A stretch of 64,000 bases of DNA from Leucogyrophana mollusca (lineage: Eukaryota > Basidiomycota > Agaricomycetes > Boletales), in NCBI GenBank assembly GCA_021014945.1, contig MU266451.1:1-64000 (forward strand). The letters are read 5' to 3'. Each line of letters starts with the position of its first letter. The first letter of the stretch is position 1. This document shows, piece by piece, positions 25,205-37,999 of this stretch. The notes beneath the pieces were generated by a model, which ran no database searches, was not told the origin of the DNA, and worked only from the letters and a program-made list of their open reading frames with translations. The translations under genes were made by a program, and so were the position numbers.

Positions 25205-28200
25205 TCACAGTAGTCCAACAATCTCCCCCGCAACGTTCTTAATCCTGTCGTCAGGGAACGCCGACGGCAGCCCGACGACAGTCTGTTTCAGTTCTGTAGC
25301 CTGAGAAATGTCTATTTGGGCATTGTGTGCCTTCGCGGCGTATGCCTGGACGCAAGTAAATTCACAGTCCCTGAGCGCACGCTGCTTGTCTCTCAGGGGG
25401 AGCACTTACCACGTTACCGAGTGCAACCAAGGTACGATAGGCTACTTCCGGATCATCATTTCCCGAGCGTAGCAACTGAACAAAAATATCAGTATGATGC
25501 AAACCGATGTTTAAATGTCTGTACCTGAACGATTAGCCCCAGGTGCTGAGATCGCACATCCGCGACGACCGGTGTCTTCAAGTATGCGCAGGAGAAACTA
25601 AGATGAGGAATTAGCACGTAGGCTCCATACGGCGGTATGGCGTTGGAGTGTACTTGAATAATATCGTCGCGAAGGCCACGCGTTGCGTCTTTGTGAGCAG
25701 TTCGTGTGGTGCTTGCTTCAATGCGTTGAAAACCTGGTGGGAGGGTGTCATTCTACAGCTCCAGCTCGTCCGAACGACGTCCGCACACACCTGGTTGACC
25801 CACTGCCCATCGGCTATTGGAGTACCTTCCTGGAAACAATTGGCCACGGTTCGGAACAATAATAATACATTCGTCTCTTGGGCTTTAGAGAGGGGTTTCC
25901 CTCGGGAGACCACAGACGACCAATCTGAAGCCTTGAATAGACACTCGAAGAACCGTTCGCGGGCCCCAGGCGCGGCTGCAGCATCTGCGAAATATGCAGT
26001 CACCAGTCGGCTGAGGTCAATGACTATCAAACCCGTCAGCTATGTCGCCAGTAAGGAGAGGATGGTAAGTACCCGGAAAACGTTGAGAGGCGGGCCAGCG
26101 ATCAAGAATCTGGATAATCGTCTCGATATGGGCTGCCCCGAGAGGGGGTATGGTGCCATGTGGGGGTTGGGATGTGATTTGTGAGAGGTACGTGAAAGAT
26201 TCGTCAATCAACATTAGTTCTTCTGGATACATAGCAAGAGACGCTGTAGACTGGAGGGCGTGAAGAAAATCAGCATGGTTATATGTAGATGGAGCGGAAT
26301 AAGTCACAATTTCGCTGCGAAGTGCTTCATCAAATTGATACAGTTTGGATTGCATGGCTGAGACATTAGCTTGCTTGAAAGATACGAATTTGGTCTGTGA
26401 AGAATGTTGAGTTGATCATCTTGCTAATACAAGCCAGAGACGCACATAAGGAATGATCTTGGCGACGGATGGTGGTGGAGGCATGGCCGGGGGAGGGGCA
26501 GCCGGATGCTGAGAAGCACCGCTGTAGCGCGAGGCACCCGTAAAAGGATCCATGTACTGGGACGATGGCGCCGCTGATGGAGCTGAGCTCGCTGAGCTCT
26601 GGTACCTCGACGCGCCTGATGAAAGGGATACATCATGTGACAAACGTGGCAAAGTCCGATTGCTTACCAGTGTACGGATCTACGTACTCGCTGCCACCCC
26701 CCAGACTCACACCCGCGGTGTTCTTCTCTATAAAGCGAACAACTTCGTCGATGTAGTTCAAAGACAAATCGTTCTGCTCCAAGAAGCGCTGAGCAGCAGC
26801 ATAGGGATTTTCTAAAGAGGGGTGCTTATATTGTGAACATGGTGATACGAGGTCACCAAAACGCGATCGCTTACCTGAGACATTGAACGGTAGTTTCAAA
26901 GGGGGCACGCCGTCCTGAATGTCAACATCAAACACGTAGTCGTACTCCTTGCCTTGGTAAAGTTGTTTCCGTCCGGACCCCACAGCGTCGACGACATCAC
27001 CAATCTTCTGCCAGCTCGATGTTGCGCTATCCCACTGTCGACCTGTTCATTCACGAGTCCATTGTGCAGATTTGTATGCTTACCTGATGAGCCTCGACGA
27101 TGTCCCCGTTTCTAATCATCTTCACCTCTCCGGGTTTCTTACCTGCACCACGAAATCAGCTCCGTTTTCTGCGGGGGTGGCAGGATTGGCTAACCAGGGT
27201 CAAAGAGAGCTTCGGGACCAGGTAAATCGGTCTTTTTGACATCGCCAACCTGCTGCGAGGGGAGGGCCTGGCTGGCGACCTGGTCTTCCAAGGCCTTCAG
27301 CTCCTCTGCGTTCGCCCACCGATCTTCTGATTCGCTGAACACACGCACGACTCCGTCGCTGCATCCGCTAACGATGTCACCATTCGGCATGGTGGAGACG
27401 GCCCAGACTGAGATGGCAGGGTGAATGATGGTCTGGGAACATTCGCCGTCTGACGGGCAATCAAGCTGCAGTTAGGCATGGATGCAATCCAACGAGGCTG
27501 AACAGATGAAGACACACCCCGCCAAATGCGTACTGAGCGGTCTTCTCCACCGGATACGATGTCGCCGTTTGGGAGAACTGATAGACTATATACGAATGAA
27601 GTGTGACCGGACAATGTATACACGACGTCGCCCTCCATAGTCCAGACTCGAATTTCGCTGGACACCAGACCATTGAGTATGTAACCATATGTGGATGACC
27701 TGAATTTACCTATCGTTGGAACAGGAAGCGAAACCTATGTCAGGCATCAAAGCCAAGCCGCGAACCGCGTCCTTGTGTCCATTGTAAGTCCGCATCATCT
27801 TGTTCTGAACCCAGAACTTGATTGTTTTATCCGCAGAGGCTGTGAATAGATTTGTATATGATGTCAATGACACGAGGTAGATCGACACGTACCCGTTAAA
27901 AATTGATGCTCATCGATAGCCAGAACCGCCCATACTGACTGCTGATGCCCTTTTAAATCGTACTGCAGCTGGAATTGACTCCATACTTTGGCAGTCCTAT
28001 GGGAGGTGATTCGTAAGATGGTCAAGGCAATAACAAAAATTGCGCACTTGTCCCAAGAGCCAGAAATTATGGTGCCGAGGGGGGTGATATTGAGAGCGCA
28101 CACGTTATCTGAATGACCGACGAGGGAATATTGTGGATCTTCTTTGTTGGCCGAGTCGAGGGCGAATATATTGATGACCATGTCCTGCCCGCCCACCACC

Positions 28201-28547
28201 GCGTACCCTAAGGTAAACTCAGCAAAAGTACTCGGGGAGTGAACCGAACCAAAGCCTCCTACCTTGCGGTGCATCGGGGGAAGGGGGAATATATCCCACC
28301 GCATTGATAAATCTGTTACCCGCTCGCAAGATACTTGCTGGCGAAAAAGGAGATGATGGCGATGGTCTCAACCAAGGTATCGCCGTTGAATCACGCGAAG
28401 CGGAGAGGATGATATTTTCTGTAGGTGAAGCTACTGCTCGAACCTAGGACACAAGTATCAGATAATTCGCACCACATCTCATAGTTTGCGCAAGAGACAG
28501 ACATCGGATGAGTGGGCTGATAGTGTTGCCGAGAGCTTATAAGGCAT
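25205..28547 (-). CDS. DOA1: DOA1/UFD3 (PLAA) WD40-PFU-PUL ubiquitin-binding Cdc48 cofactor
   Basis: Binds ubiquitin and Cdc48/p97 and acts in ubiquitin homeostasis, mitochondrial protein degradation and sorting. The true start is a small first exon, ATG at 28547 (MPYKLSATLSAHSSD), spliced to VRAVASPTENIILSASRD. WD40 repeats follow (ISGSWDKTAKVW, TGSADKTIKFW, IRVWTMEGDVV, VSGGEDRSVRIW, VSGCSDGVVRVF). Next is a PFU ubiquitin-binding domain around 27.0-26.7 kb (YDYVFDVDIQDG, LPFNVSENPYAAAQRFL) and a Ser/Pro-rich linker with repeated Y-x-DP-[YF]-TG. The C-terminal armadillo-like PUL domain (FVSFKQANVSAM..KLYQFDE to IKNVAGEIVGLL) binds Cdc48. All family domains are present in the usual order. Length is about 790 aa. 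Confidence 0.94.
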
Positions 28548-31434
28548 GGAAAGAGAGGTCTTGAAGTGTCGCGGAAGTGAAAGAGAGATCAGGCCGCTCG
28601 AAGCAACGCACCCCAGAAAGCGAGTCTGGCAGAGATTACAAGAAACAGAAAATGGAAGCCGGTGGCGAAGCGCATGTCCTTAAGAAACTTTGGATTCCGA
28701 CATGCAAGGCTAGAACAGTCGAAAAGGCGACCCGGTATATCGTCAACCTCTTTCCTGAACTTTCGCCAAGTGTACCCATTTGGATCGAAGCAAAAAAAGG
28801 CAGCGTGAAATCTCCCAGTCAAGCCCTCATCGTGCACAGCGATCCCAGTCGCGACCGCTGTAATGCGACGTATATTGCTACGGAAACCAGGACACCCAGA
28901 TCCAGTAAGCGGACAGAAACGTGTAGATATTCTAGAAAATGTGCACCACTCTAACGAGCCCCAAAGTCGTGAAAACCCGACAGAAGGGAGATACGGAGGT
29001 GTAAACTATGCCTTGCACCATTACTTCATCTCCTGCGAGGGCCTCTCGATGCAGTTCGTCGACCGTAGAGAAACAAAGCACGACGAGTTGCCAAATCGTG
29101 AGGGGTTCAGGAGGACATTCGTCAACCGAGTTCATTTTCAACCACACATTACTTTAGGGCAGGCTTCCCCCACCCAAACCAAGACCATCGACCCTGGATC
29201 CCGACTTCCAAAGTGGTCAAGTAGTTCGTTGGAAGTCGGTCCTCGGAAACATAGAAGGAGAACAGATATCTCACTCCACAAGGAGGATGCATCACTTTAG
29301 ATCGTCAGTCAGATGCGAGATGCCCCCACCATCAACAAAAGCATCCAACGAGGCAAGCTGTCAAGAGCCCAGACCCACAATACTCCACCACCATGGTCGA
29401 CTCACCAATGTGCAGGGAGCTTGGAGCCTACCACGTCCCTTCCAAGCGTTCTTGTGCTCCACCACGGGGGAAAGACAGGATCGATAAAGGGAGTCAGGAG
29501 CCAGAGTGAGCGCCTGTGGAGGCAAGTAGACAAGTGGGGTGTGACACCTGGAGAGGTGGCGACCACATGCCCAATCAATCAGGAAAATGGGGTTCAAGTA
29601 TAATCTTGCTCAAAACCCGCAGCCTTAGCGTTTGATTCTATTACATATAGATGAGGCCAAACTCACGTACTTACATTCAGTCCCCCTTTCGCAGCATTAT
29701 CAGGAACAAAGGTGGCCTCCGGAAGTGACGGCGACCGAAGCCACTCCAGCGAGGCGATGGCCCATCTCGAGCCCACTACTAGAAGGGTGTGAGAGAAGAG
29801 TGGGAGGGCTGGAGCACCAGTGGGAACTGTGCGCTACTCGCCACCCGTCTCGACGTACTAATAGCAGCACAGTGATCCCGGCAACCTGCCCAGACAATAA
29901 GAACTGCGTGTGACCGGTGTCAAGGGCGCAGATCCAGCAAAGCCTTCTGAACCAGGTGGGTTAGCCTGACGCCACAATAATACACCGGAAAAATAGCGCA
30001 ACGGTCCGCGCTGCTCGAGCCACGAGCAATTAATAGATTTCTCGAAATGTGTGAGTTGATCCTTGTAGATAGGGCTCGTACAGTGATTGGGCTGGCCGCG
30101 AGGCGCAGGGGCCTGGGAAACACCCTCGGTATGTTGGGGGCACAAGAGCCCCATACGTTCGGGGCAGGCGTGCCAGGACAATACTCGGCTGACAGTAGTC
30201 AATCGTACCCTGTAAAACGACACAGTCAGCCCCATAGTTATTATAGCCACGACTGGCGAGGGGCGCAGTTTCCCCTCACTGACGAGTCTCGATGGTGATT
30301 TCGGACCCGGGTGAAACCCTGAGCGCACGATACGAAATACTCACTCAAACCAGTCGTAATTTATCAGCTGCCATGCATCCTGTCACCTGAACTGACAGCC
30401 ATGCCGCAAAAAGTACTTAGTGCATGTGATGCTTCTTCCAGAACCAGGTTGGAACGTCACGGTGAGCTTGTTGGTATCCGTTCAGTTCCCTAAGGATTGA
30501 ATGGAGGTTATCTGAAATTATGCATTGCGCCCGAATCAAAGAACTTGCCGTAAATCCCGTAACCCACTTGGAAGGATTCTTCCCCCCACGGAAAGGAGAG
30601 ATGGATAGATGGGATTAAGGAACAGCATTCTTAAGGTTCAAAAAGTGAATCAGCTTCATGAATACCACAAATAACTGCAGACTTGCAAGGAAGAGGGCGA
30701 GCTTCGACTTCACTCGGCGAGGTGAGGGCTGGCATTACCTAGGCCTTCGGCATTGCCACATGCTGTTTGCTTTGATTGGCATCTGCGCATGAAAGGCCGG
30801 AAATTGATGGTAGACTTACTCGAGACCACCGTAATTTGGAAACAGTACGCCTTTGCGTCCGTTATTCTCACAGCTTCTCAATTCGGGAAACTGGGGGCGA
30901 TGTAGCAGCTCAAGGGATAACCCGTCGGGTGGCCCAGGCGGCAGCAGGGCGTCTTGACAGGTTCTTCTGTGGAACAATGTATGTTCCTTCGAACAGGCCA
31001 AATCCCGCTGTGCCTGGTACAAGCCGGAAGGGTTAACCGTTGGACACAGAATTCCAATAGGCACACGCACGACTAACCGAACCACTCATAGAAGATTATA
31101 ATTGGGGGGAGGGGCAAGTCAAGCCGTAATGAAAAGATCGCATTTGAGGTACCAAGTACTAGTGGCCTGCGAAAGGTTTTTCCGAACAAAAGAACATTTT
31201 TCGGGGTGGAGGCTTGCGTAAACACGAGTACAGCAACAGTACATGGGCCCACCGACGACCCAGAGCTGACAACCAGAGCACTAGCATATCGATACACAGT
31301 CGACGGGAGATAGATAACAAGAGCGCAGTGCAAAAGAGGGATAGAGAGGCAACGAGAATGGGAACCGGGGTATCGTTGAAAACGAGCATCCGGAATGGGA
31401 CGAAGGGTAAGGAGAGTTTAAAATGGCGAAGGGC
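28548..31434. other. Gene-poor island of 2.9 kb between DOA1 and HOP1
   Basis: Open frames of 60-155 codons occur on both strands, for example one on the + strand at 28577-28954 with a basic N-terminus and another at 28863-29300. None resembles a family I know, and the splice signals do not chain them convincingly. Base composition changes along the stretch and many frames overlap on both strands, as in non-coding DNA. It includes the DOA1 promoter at its left end. A decayed mobile element or lncRNA locus is possible. I found no terminal repeats by eye. Confidence 0.45.
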
Positions 31435-34400
31435 CTAATCGCAGAGATCGACCGCCGAGCCAACGGAAATTTTGATCCTTTTCCTTTGTCCTGTGGCCTC
31501 TTCCAGGGCCTTGCGCTTGAGGGCTGCCTCGGTCTGGAGGAGCACCGCCAACGACGAGATGTTTTGCGTCTCATCTTGCGTCTGGCTAAGCATTTGATCC
31601 TCGGAGGGGGGGACGGCTGTAGTTGCTGGACTACGTTATCGTAGGGCGAGTAGGATTAATTGAATACTCGAAGCGAGAAAGAACCCTACCGTGACTGGAC
31701 ATTGTCCATCGTGCCGGGGCGCGCTGTCAGTATGGACTAAGATGGAGCGAGTCTTGTGTGAGAAAATGTAGGCCGACTCGAGAGTACGCACCAGACTCGA
31801 GAGCCCGATCAAGTGATTCTCAACTTCTGAATTCGGGTTGAAGTAGTCGGCATACGCCTTGCTTCGCTTCGAAGAAGGAACGAAAGCCCATTTTGTTTTC
31901 TGAAGCGTCTTCGCCGGTTTCTTTTGCTTCGACTTGCCTTTTTTCTGAGAACGTTTCGTGACGACGCCAATTTCGTCAGTGTCGGCAACTTCAACCGCCA
32001 TGAAGCCTAATTTTATGATGACTTTGTGGTTTTGGGGGCGGGGATGGCCCCTCGTAGTTACTCACCTTCTGTTTCCAACCTCGTCAGAAGCTGGCCAGCG
32101 AGAGCAGGATCGCAGCCTGTGAACGTATATTTCGAGTTACAACGAAAGGGGCTGGGAATGGACCAACCAATCTGTTCCCTAAATTGGGATGTTGTCGTCG
32201 GTCGGCGCAAATCACATATCTTGATGGCCCTCCTGAAACAAGGGACACAATGTCATCATGTAGTCGAGAGCCAGATGCGATACATACCTGAAGACCGCAA
32301 GGTCCTTGTAACGTGAGACTATGTCAGCAAAATCGCTCGCAATGAGGTCCCAATCCCTGCGGAGATGAAGGCGACATCCAAAGCAGCGGAACTTCGTAGG
32401 TAGGCGCCTGTCGCGATCGTTATGGAAGCTAGACATTTTTTTTTCGCCAAGTGAGCGAGGGTACCACCCGATACGGCATACTCACCCCATACACCTGCCC
32501 AACTTCTGATCAATCCACCCCGCCGGAGGGAAAAAAGGGAGATACGTACCAGACATGATGCCATCTTCCGCAACCACCTTCGCAGAGCAAAGATGGATCC
32601 TCCATCTACAGTAAGGCTTAACGAGGGACGCGGAATGGGACAGGAACAAAGGACGGACAGATATACCGCAATCGCAATCTAATTCTCCTTCATCTACGCT
32701 CTTTCCAGTATTCGAGGCAGTTGGGACCGAGCTTGACTTTGACATAATTTTGGCTGCAGCGCCGTGTTGTGTATCGAAGGACCCAATCGGATCAGCACCC
32801 CGGATCGGTCCCGGAGCAACCGGAGCCTGGGTCTCCATATCTATGAAGGGCGAAATTGTCAAACCTTCTCAGCGGTAGAACGCAGCACTCTAACCAAGCA
32901 TCTCTGCATCCAGCCCGACCGACCCATCCCCCATACGTTCCATATCCCTCAGCAGTTGAGTATCAATCTGTTGTGTCGAGAGTGCCGACTCTGTGGAATC
33001 GGCCAGATCGGAGGGCGGCAGCGATAAGCTGCACGCTGGCCGCCTAACAGGAGTCAAACTGCCCATCAGAAGATCTTGGGTGGCTGGAACCTGCTGAGTT
33101 TCTTCCAGATCATGTCTGGGCATCGTTCCATTCTACATGGGTACCAAATAAACTTTCGATGAGAGGCCGAAGAGCGGACATAAGCTTTTGAGAACGCACC
33201 AGATCGCCAACACGAACGGGGGTACGCTCTGACATACCACCATAAAGCGCTATTGTAGGCTCCATGCTGTCGGAAACGTCGACATTCATTGGCTCAATAG
33301 AGCCGTCATCAGTCCGCAGGCCAATAGGAACCATGACAGCATCACAACCGATCCTCCTTAGAACAATTCCTTCGTCCTCCACTTCCTCCCCTTCCGCGTC
33401 CACATCCGCGTCTGCATCTGCGCTCCAGACCACATTGCGGTCCAGAGCGTCTTTTCTCTGTAGTTCGGCATCCTCTACCCGAAGTCTGGCCTCTTCCACA
33501 GGAGTCAACTTCGGTGCGGGATGAGACATAATGCCGGTAAATGGGGCGTTGTTGTCCTCGGTCACGGAAGGCAAATATGCAGCCACTGAGGCTACCTTCA
33601 GATTGACTCTGTGTCGAGAGGTGAGTCGGGCTACAGGTCCAGCGGGGTGCACGACATACCCGTGCCAGCCGGTTTTAAACTGGCCTACATCCGTTACCTC
33701 TGGCACTTCGCCTGTTTTGTGCGTGGTGAAGAACCATCTGTCCTTCTCAATGTCTCCGGCTTGGAAGTGCAGCGGTTGATAAGAATCTGGCGTGTCTTCA
33801 TTGAAAAAAAGCTTGAAGTTTCCGTAGCGGCACTCTATAGAAGCCATCAACGACAATGAAAGGTGATGTGTGGCGAGAGCTTACTCGGAAGTGCGTCCAT
33901 GTTCCCAATAGTAACGACTAGCGTCTTTATCATTGCCTAATAGTCTCGATTCATGAGCGAAGGCACGTATGACAGCGCCCGAACCAGTTGTCAGCGTACT
34001 TTGAGACTCTTCTTCACCTCCCCAAGGGTCGGCATTTTCCCTCGTTTCATGGCATCTGCGACCGGATCGGCTCGTTTCATTGTGCCTAGGGACATGTTGG
34101 ACAGCTGGTCTCCAAGGGACATGATTGGGACGATAATATTAGTTCCGGGTAATGCTTGATACTGGAACAAGGGTTGGCGTGAATGACGATAAGAGTTATT
34201 TGATCATACTCACGTCGAAGTTGAACGTATACGCCTCAACGATGCTACAGGAACGGTCGATAAGTTCAGAAAACTCCCAAAGACTAGGTGCCATACTTGT
34301 TGGGATCTTTGCTGTCCTGGACGGCCGCGATTGCAAGTTTAATCTGAGGATCATCGCAGAGGACCTTGTGAACCTACCAAATAAATGGCGAAAATGAAGC

Positions 34401-34975
34401 TCCGGAGGTATTGCTTCTCGATGGCATCGAAAATGCCAAGCTCCTATAGAGGCAGATAGGTATATGCGCCTTCAAAGATGACAAATAGGGACGTATGCGC
34501 ACCAAATAGTCCATTATCCGGTCTCCCTCATTGGTAAAACCACGATTCACATTCATCATGGATATTCCACTAGTATTTCGCTTCCCTTGTCCGCCCTCCA
34601 TCGAGAAGGAGCCTGAAGACTGGGAGTTGGACTCGGATACCAGGTGGGCTACCGAGTGGATTAGTGACAATGACAATGGATGAGAGTCCGCAGCTAGCAC
34701 ACCCTCGCTAAAATTATCGACTGGTAATAAGTTTCTATCGGTGTCGTGAGCGGACTAAGTATGTTATGGCGAGGGAACAGCATACCTGAGATACGCTATG
34801 CATCCTATACCGGCTTTGAGGAGGGCCTGGACACAGGTGAGGCTTTGAGCGCTCGTTATTGTCTACGATGATGTCAGTACCTAGCCAACGCCGACGCCCT
34901 AGCTAACGACGACCCCCAAGGCCCACAGTCATTTACCTGAACATTCGTATGGACCGGGGTAATCTGCGCCTGCAT
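31435..34975 (-). CDS. HOP1: HOP1-type meiotic chromosome-axis protein (HORMA, PHD finger, winged-helix-like segment)
   Basis: Meiosis-specific axis protein that promotes double-strand breaks and homologue pairing. The start is the ATG at 34975 (MQAQITPVHTNVQ), spliced to TITSAQSLTCVQALLKAGIG. The HORMA domain runs to ~33.7 kb: IAYLR-NLLPVDNFSE, LGIFDAIEKQYLRSFIFAIYL, N-IVEAYTFNF, and CRYGNFKLFFNE..HFQAGD then DRWFFTTH. A disordered acidic linker follows. A PHD-like zinc finger is made from four exons: DCDCGIS, MEDPSLLCEGGCGRWHHVW, C and FRCFGCRLH. Then LLTRLETEGFM resembles the winged-helix segment that follows the PHD in Hop1 relatives. The last exon ends RKRIKISVGSAVDLCD, with an NLS-like cluster. 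About 14 introns. Every expected domain is present, so a functional meiotic gene is likely. Confidence 0.9.
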
Positions 34976-35472
34976 AGCCGTACTTCACTCGGTAAGTCGT
35001 ACAGACAAATTTGTGGATGCGGGAACGCGAAGAAAGATGGAAGAAAGATAAAAGCAGGTAAAGCAACAGAGATTCAGAGTGGCGACGCGTCTGGCTCTTA
35101 TACACGCGAATAGGTCACGTGAATATATGCCAGTCTTTGAGATGGTAGCTCTGAAAGACGAAATGCGAGCATAACATCAAACCACTGCATTCAAGCAATT
35201 TGCAAATCGTATCTTAATAGTTCCGTTGAGCTATAGTTGTAATGGCCAAGGATCCGCCGAGACGCGAGAGGGAAAGTGCGCAGTGTTATCTCGATCTGCG
35301 ACCAATTCACGCAAAAAGTAGAGCGTCGACGACGAGAAGTCACTTTCCAACCGCTCGCAGAATGACGTTAATAATTGGAGGTCTCTTGCTGCCAAATGAT
35401 TAGTCCGTAAACCAAGGTCGTAAACTTCAGGAGCACCGACCTGGCTCAAGGCAATAGGGAGGTACTTCAAAT
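34976..35472. other. Promoter region of HOP1 and 3' flank of TRS23
   Basis: About 500 bp. A frame on the minus strand at 35231-35470 (79 codons) lies downstream of the TRS23 stop and is probably 3' UTR or chance. No clear element seen. Confidence 0.45.
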
Positions 35473-36044
35473 TTAAGGTTGTCCTGAGCCGACAAGGGCA
35501 GTTATTCGTGTGTCAAAACCTTCGCTTCGAATGGGCATTTCTGGCGTATGAAATGGATTTTTCATGACGGCGTCAGCATAAGCTTCATATACTTTCTGTA
35601 GGACTGGTTCCGCCACTGTCTCCGCCAGCGAAGTGAGGAGAACAAACTTGGTTCCTAGCTTCGTATAAGATTGAGTTGTCATTGAAAAAACATGCCTGGA
35701 GGCAAACCTGTAGCGGTCAACAGGATAGTCATCTTGAAGGACTCTCCTTCGATAACCTGGGCCCCGGAGCTGGATCCAGTCGGCGACAAGCGACTAGTAA
35801 TGGCATGGATACCATGCAGAGTACCAGCCATCACGAGATACTCATTCGACGTGAGCTGCGCAAGCCCATCTGTAAAGCATGGAGTGCATCAGCCCATAAG
35901 CCTCAGCGATGTCCGAGTTCCAAATGGACCTGCAAAGTTGCGCTGGTAGACAAGGCCTCCCGCCTTGTTGATCACCTATCATGTAAATTAGGACGGTCTA
36001 TCAAACAGCTGCAAGGTGCTCACCCAGAGGCCGAAGATGGCCAT
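35473..36044 (-). CDS. TRS23: TRAPP complex subunit TRS23/TRAPPC4 (synbindin family)
   Basis: Core subunit of the TRAPP tethering complexes, part of the exchange factor for Rab1/Ypt1 at the Golgi. Four exons: MAIFGLW, then VINKAGGLVYQRNFA, then a central exon with LTSNEYLVMAGTLHGIHAI, then a last exon TKFVLLTS..VLQKVYEAYADAVMKNPF..MPIRSEGFDTRI with the stop at 35475. The longin-like fold signature and the 'KNPF-x-x-x-MPIR' ending are diagnostic. About 140 aa, the usual size. It is divergent to the glutaminyl cyclase, with 224 bp between starts. Confidence 0.92.
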
Positions 36045-36268
36045 GTTGGTGGTCTGAGCAAGGTCGAATTGTGGGATGTTCCTGTGCTGGCACAGCCTGA
36101 GACGTGTCTTGCCGAGGGCCCAGCTCTGACCAACCAACGCTTCGTCCGAGTCAAACTCCAAATCACACACTGTCGAATATCCCGCAATAGCCCTGCAGGT
36201 TATCGCTGCGGCTTCACAGTAGTGAGCACTTCTGTGGCCAGGGTTGGTTGCGACGAGGTTCTGCCAAA

Positions 36269-37744
36269 TGCGCTTCAGTGGCCCTTTCACGCTGCTCGGC
36301 CTGGTGGCCGTCTTGTCATGGCCAATATACTCGCTCCAGGGTTCAATCCTCGGGCAGAGGGATCTTTCTCAGTTGTCAGCGTCACAAATTCTCTCTCTGG
36401 CTTCATCTTCTGACCCCGTGAAGAATATCGACACCCGCAACCCAAACTCACATCTCTCAAAGATCCTAATACCTCGAGCTGGTGTGTGCAACAGGATCAT
36501 TCAGAGGATCTAATTCATCAGGAATCAACAGCTGGAAGCGAGAATAGCACCTTTGTGCGCAATTACATCAAGTCCACACTAGAATCTTTGAACTGGCATG
36601 TCGAAGAGGACAGTTTCACCGACAACACACCTTATGGCCCAAGATCGTTCACAAACCTGATCGCTACCAAGGACCCAGCTGCTTCGCGCCGGGTCATTGT
36701 ATCCGCCCATTTTGACAGCAAATTCTTCCCCCATTATCCTGAAGACCAGGTGGGTTTGGGACGGCCGTAGTTCTTCTTTATCGCTGTGCTGACGAGCACC
36801 AGTTTGTAGGAGCAACGGACTCTGCGGCACCGTGTGCGATGATGCTCGACCTTGCAGAAGCCTTGAATCCCTTTCTTGATCAACGCTCTGCTCGTCTGGA
36901 GGAAGGGCTAGAGGACGATGAAGATATAGCCGACACAACCCTACAGCTGGTCTTCTTTGATGGCGAGGAGGCTTTCAAAGACTGGACAGATACTGATTCA
37001 GTATATGGTGCACGGTACCACTTCTTTGACTCGTAAATATCTGTATCAGACTTACTCACTGTATGCCTTAGGCATCTCGCTCAGCACTGGAGTACCTCGT
37101 ACATCGCACCCAATTCAAAACGGCGTCTTCTAGGCCACGCAAGCCTAACAGAAATTTCTACCATCGAGCACCTCATACTCCTTGACCTTCTAGGTGCAGC
37201 ACGCCCATCCATCCGCTCATACTTCAGTGATACGGCATGGTTATTCGACGCCATGGCTTCTGCTGAGCGCCGATTGGCCGAATCTGGTGCATTTGCCTAC
37301 CCTGAGGATAGTGCAACAACTTGGCCCAGCTTTTTCATCCCGCGAACGGGGAAGGAGTTCACGTCCGGGTATATTGGTGACGATCATGTCCCATTCCTCC
37401 ATAAGGGCGTCAACATCCTGCATGTCATCCCTTATCCGTTCCCTCGTGTATGGCATACTCTCAAGGTACGTCTCTCTATCCGTTGGTAGAATTCTCAATC
37501 GTTAACAATGGAATAGGACGACGCGTCTGCATTAGACATACCGACGATGCGCCGCTGGAATCTCATTCTACGCGTCCTGATGTCAGAATATCTGAACCTC
37601 CGACCCAACCTGCCCTCAAAGCACGAGCGGATACAACGTGCAGATGAAGATCTTGTGAGAGAGCAAGACTCCTGCCCGGTGTTTCGTACGACTGACACTT
37701 GCTCAAACGGCCTTTGCTTAGTAGCTGACTGCAAAATGTCCTGA
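36269..37744 (+). CDS. Secreted glutaminyl-peptide cyclotransferase (M28-type glutaminyl cyclase)
   Basis: Converts N-terminal Gln or Glu of secreted peptides and proteins to pyroglutamate in the secretory pathway. The start is the ATG at 36269, giving a signal peptide ([22 protein letters not shown]). Introns near 36482, 36750, 37020-37070, 37185 and 37465. Zinc and catalytic residues of the M28 glutaminyl-cyclase fold are visible: [30 protein letters not shown], and the C-terminal [13 protein letters not shown]is loop with [11 protein letters not shown]. The C-terminus has several Cys ([20 protein letters not shown]) that may form disulfides, an extension not universal in the family. About 400 aa. 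Confidence 0.9.
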
Positions 37745-37999
37745 TAGCAGTCTTGCGTTACATGAGAACTGATACAGGGGTATTGGGCACATTCTATCAC
37801 GAGCATTAAGTCAGAATACCACCAGGTATAATTCGACGCATCACAATCCTAGAGCTGACGGTACAAGTAGTGAGCTGGACTCGAGAAGGGACCAAGACAA
37901 ATAGCAGCTTGTAGAAACTCAACGGGCTACGAGGAAAGTATCAGGGCCTTATAATGCTTGATGAACGCAGAGACATCCATAGCAAGCTGTATTTCATGA

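Noticed and set aside
28577..28954. A + strand frame of ~125 codons with a Lys-rich start, next to the DOA1 promoter
   Set aside because: No family similarity, starts 30 bp from the DOA1 ATG on the other strand, and no convincing downstream exon. Could still be a species-specific gene.
29858..30328. 156-codon minus-strand frame in the gene-poor island
   Set aside because: Irregular composition, overlapped by open frames on the other strand, no recognisable domain.
35231..35470. 79-codon minus-strand frame after the TRS23 stop
   Set aside because: Lies in the probable 3' UTR and is separated from TRS23 by a clear stop. TRS23 already has its full family length.
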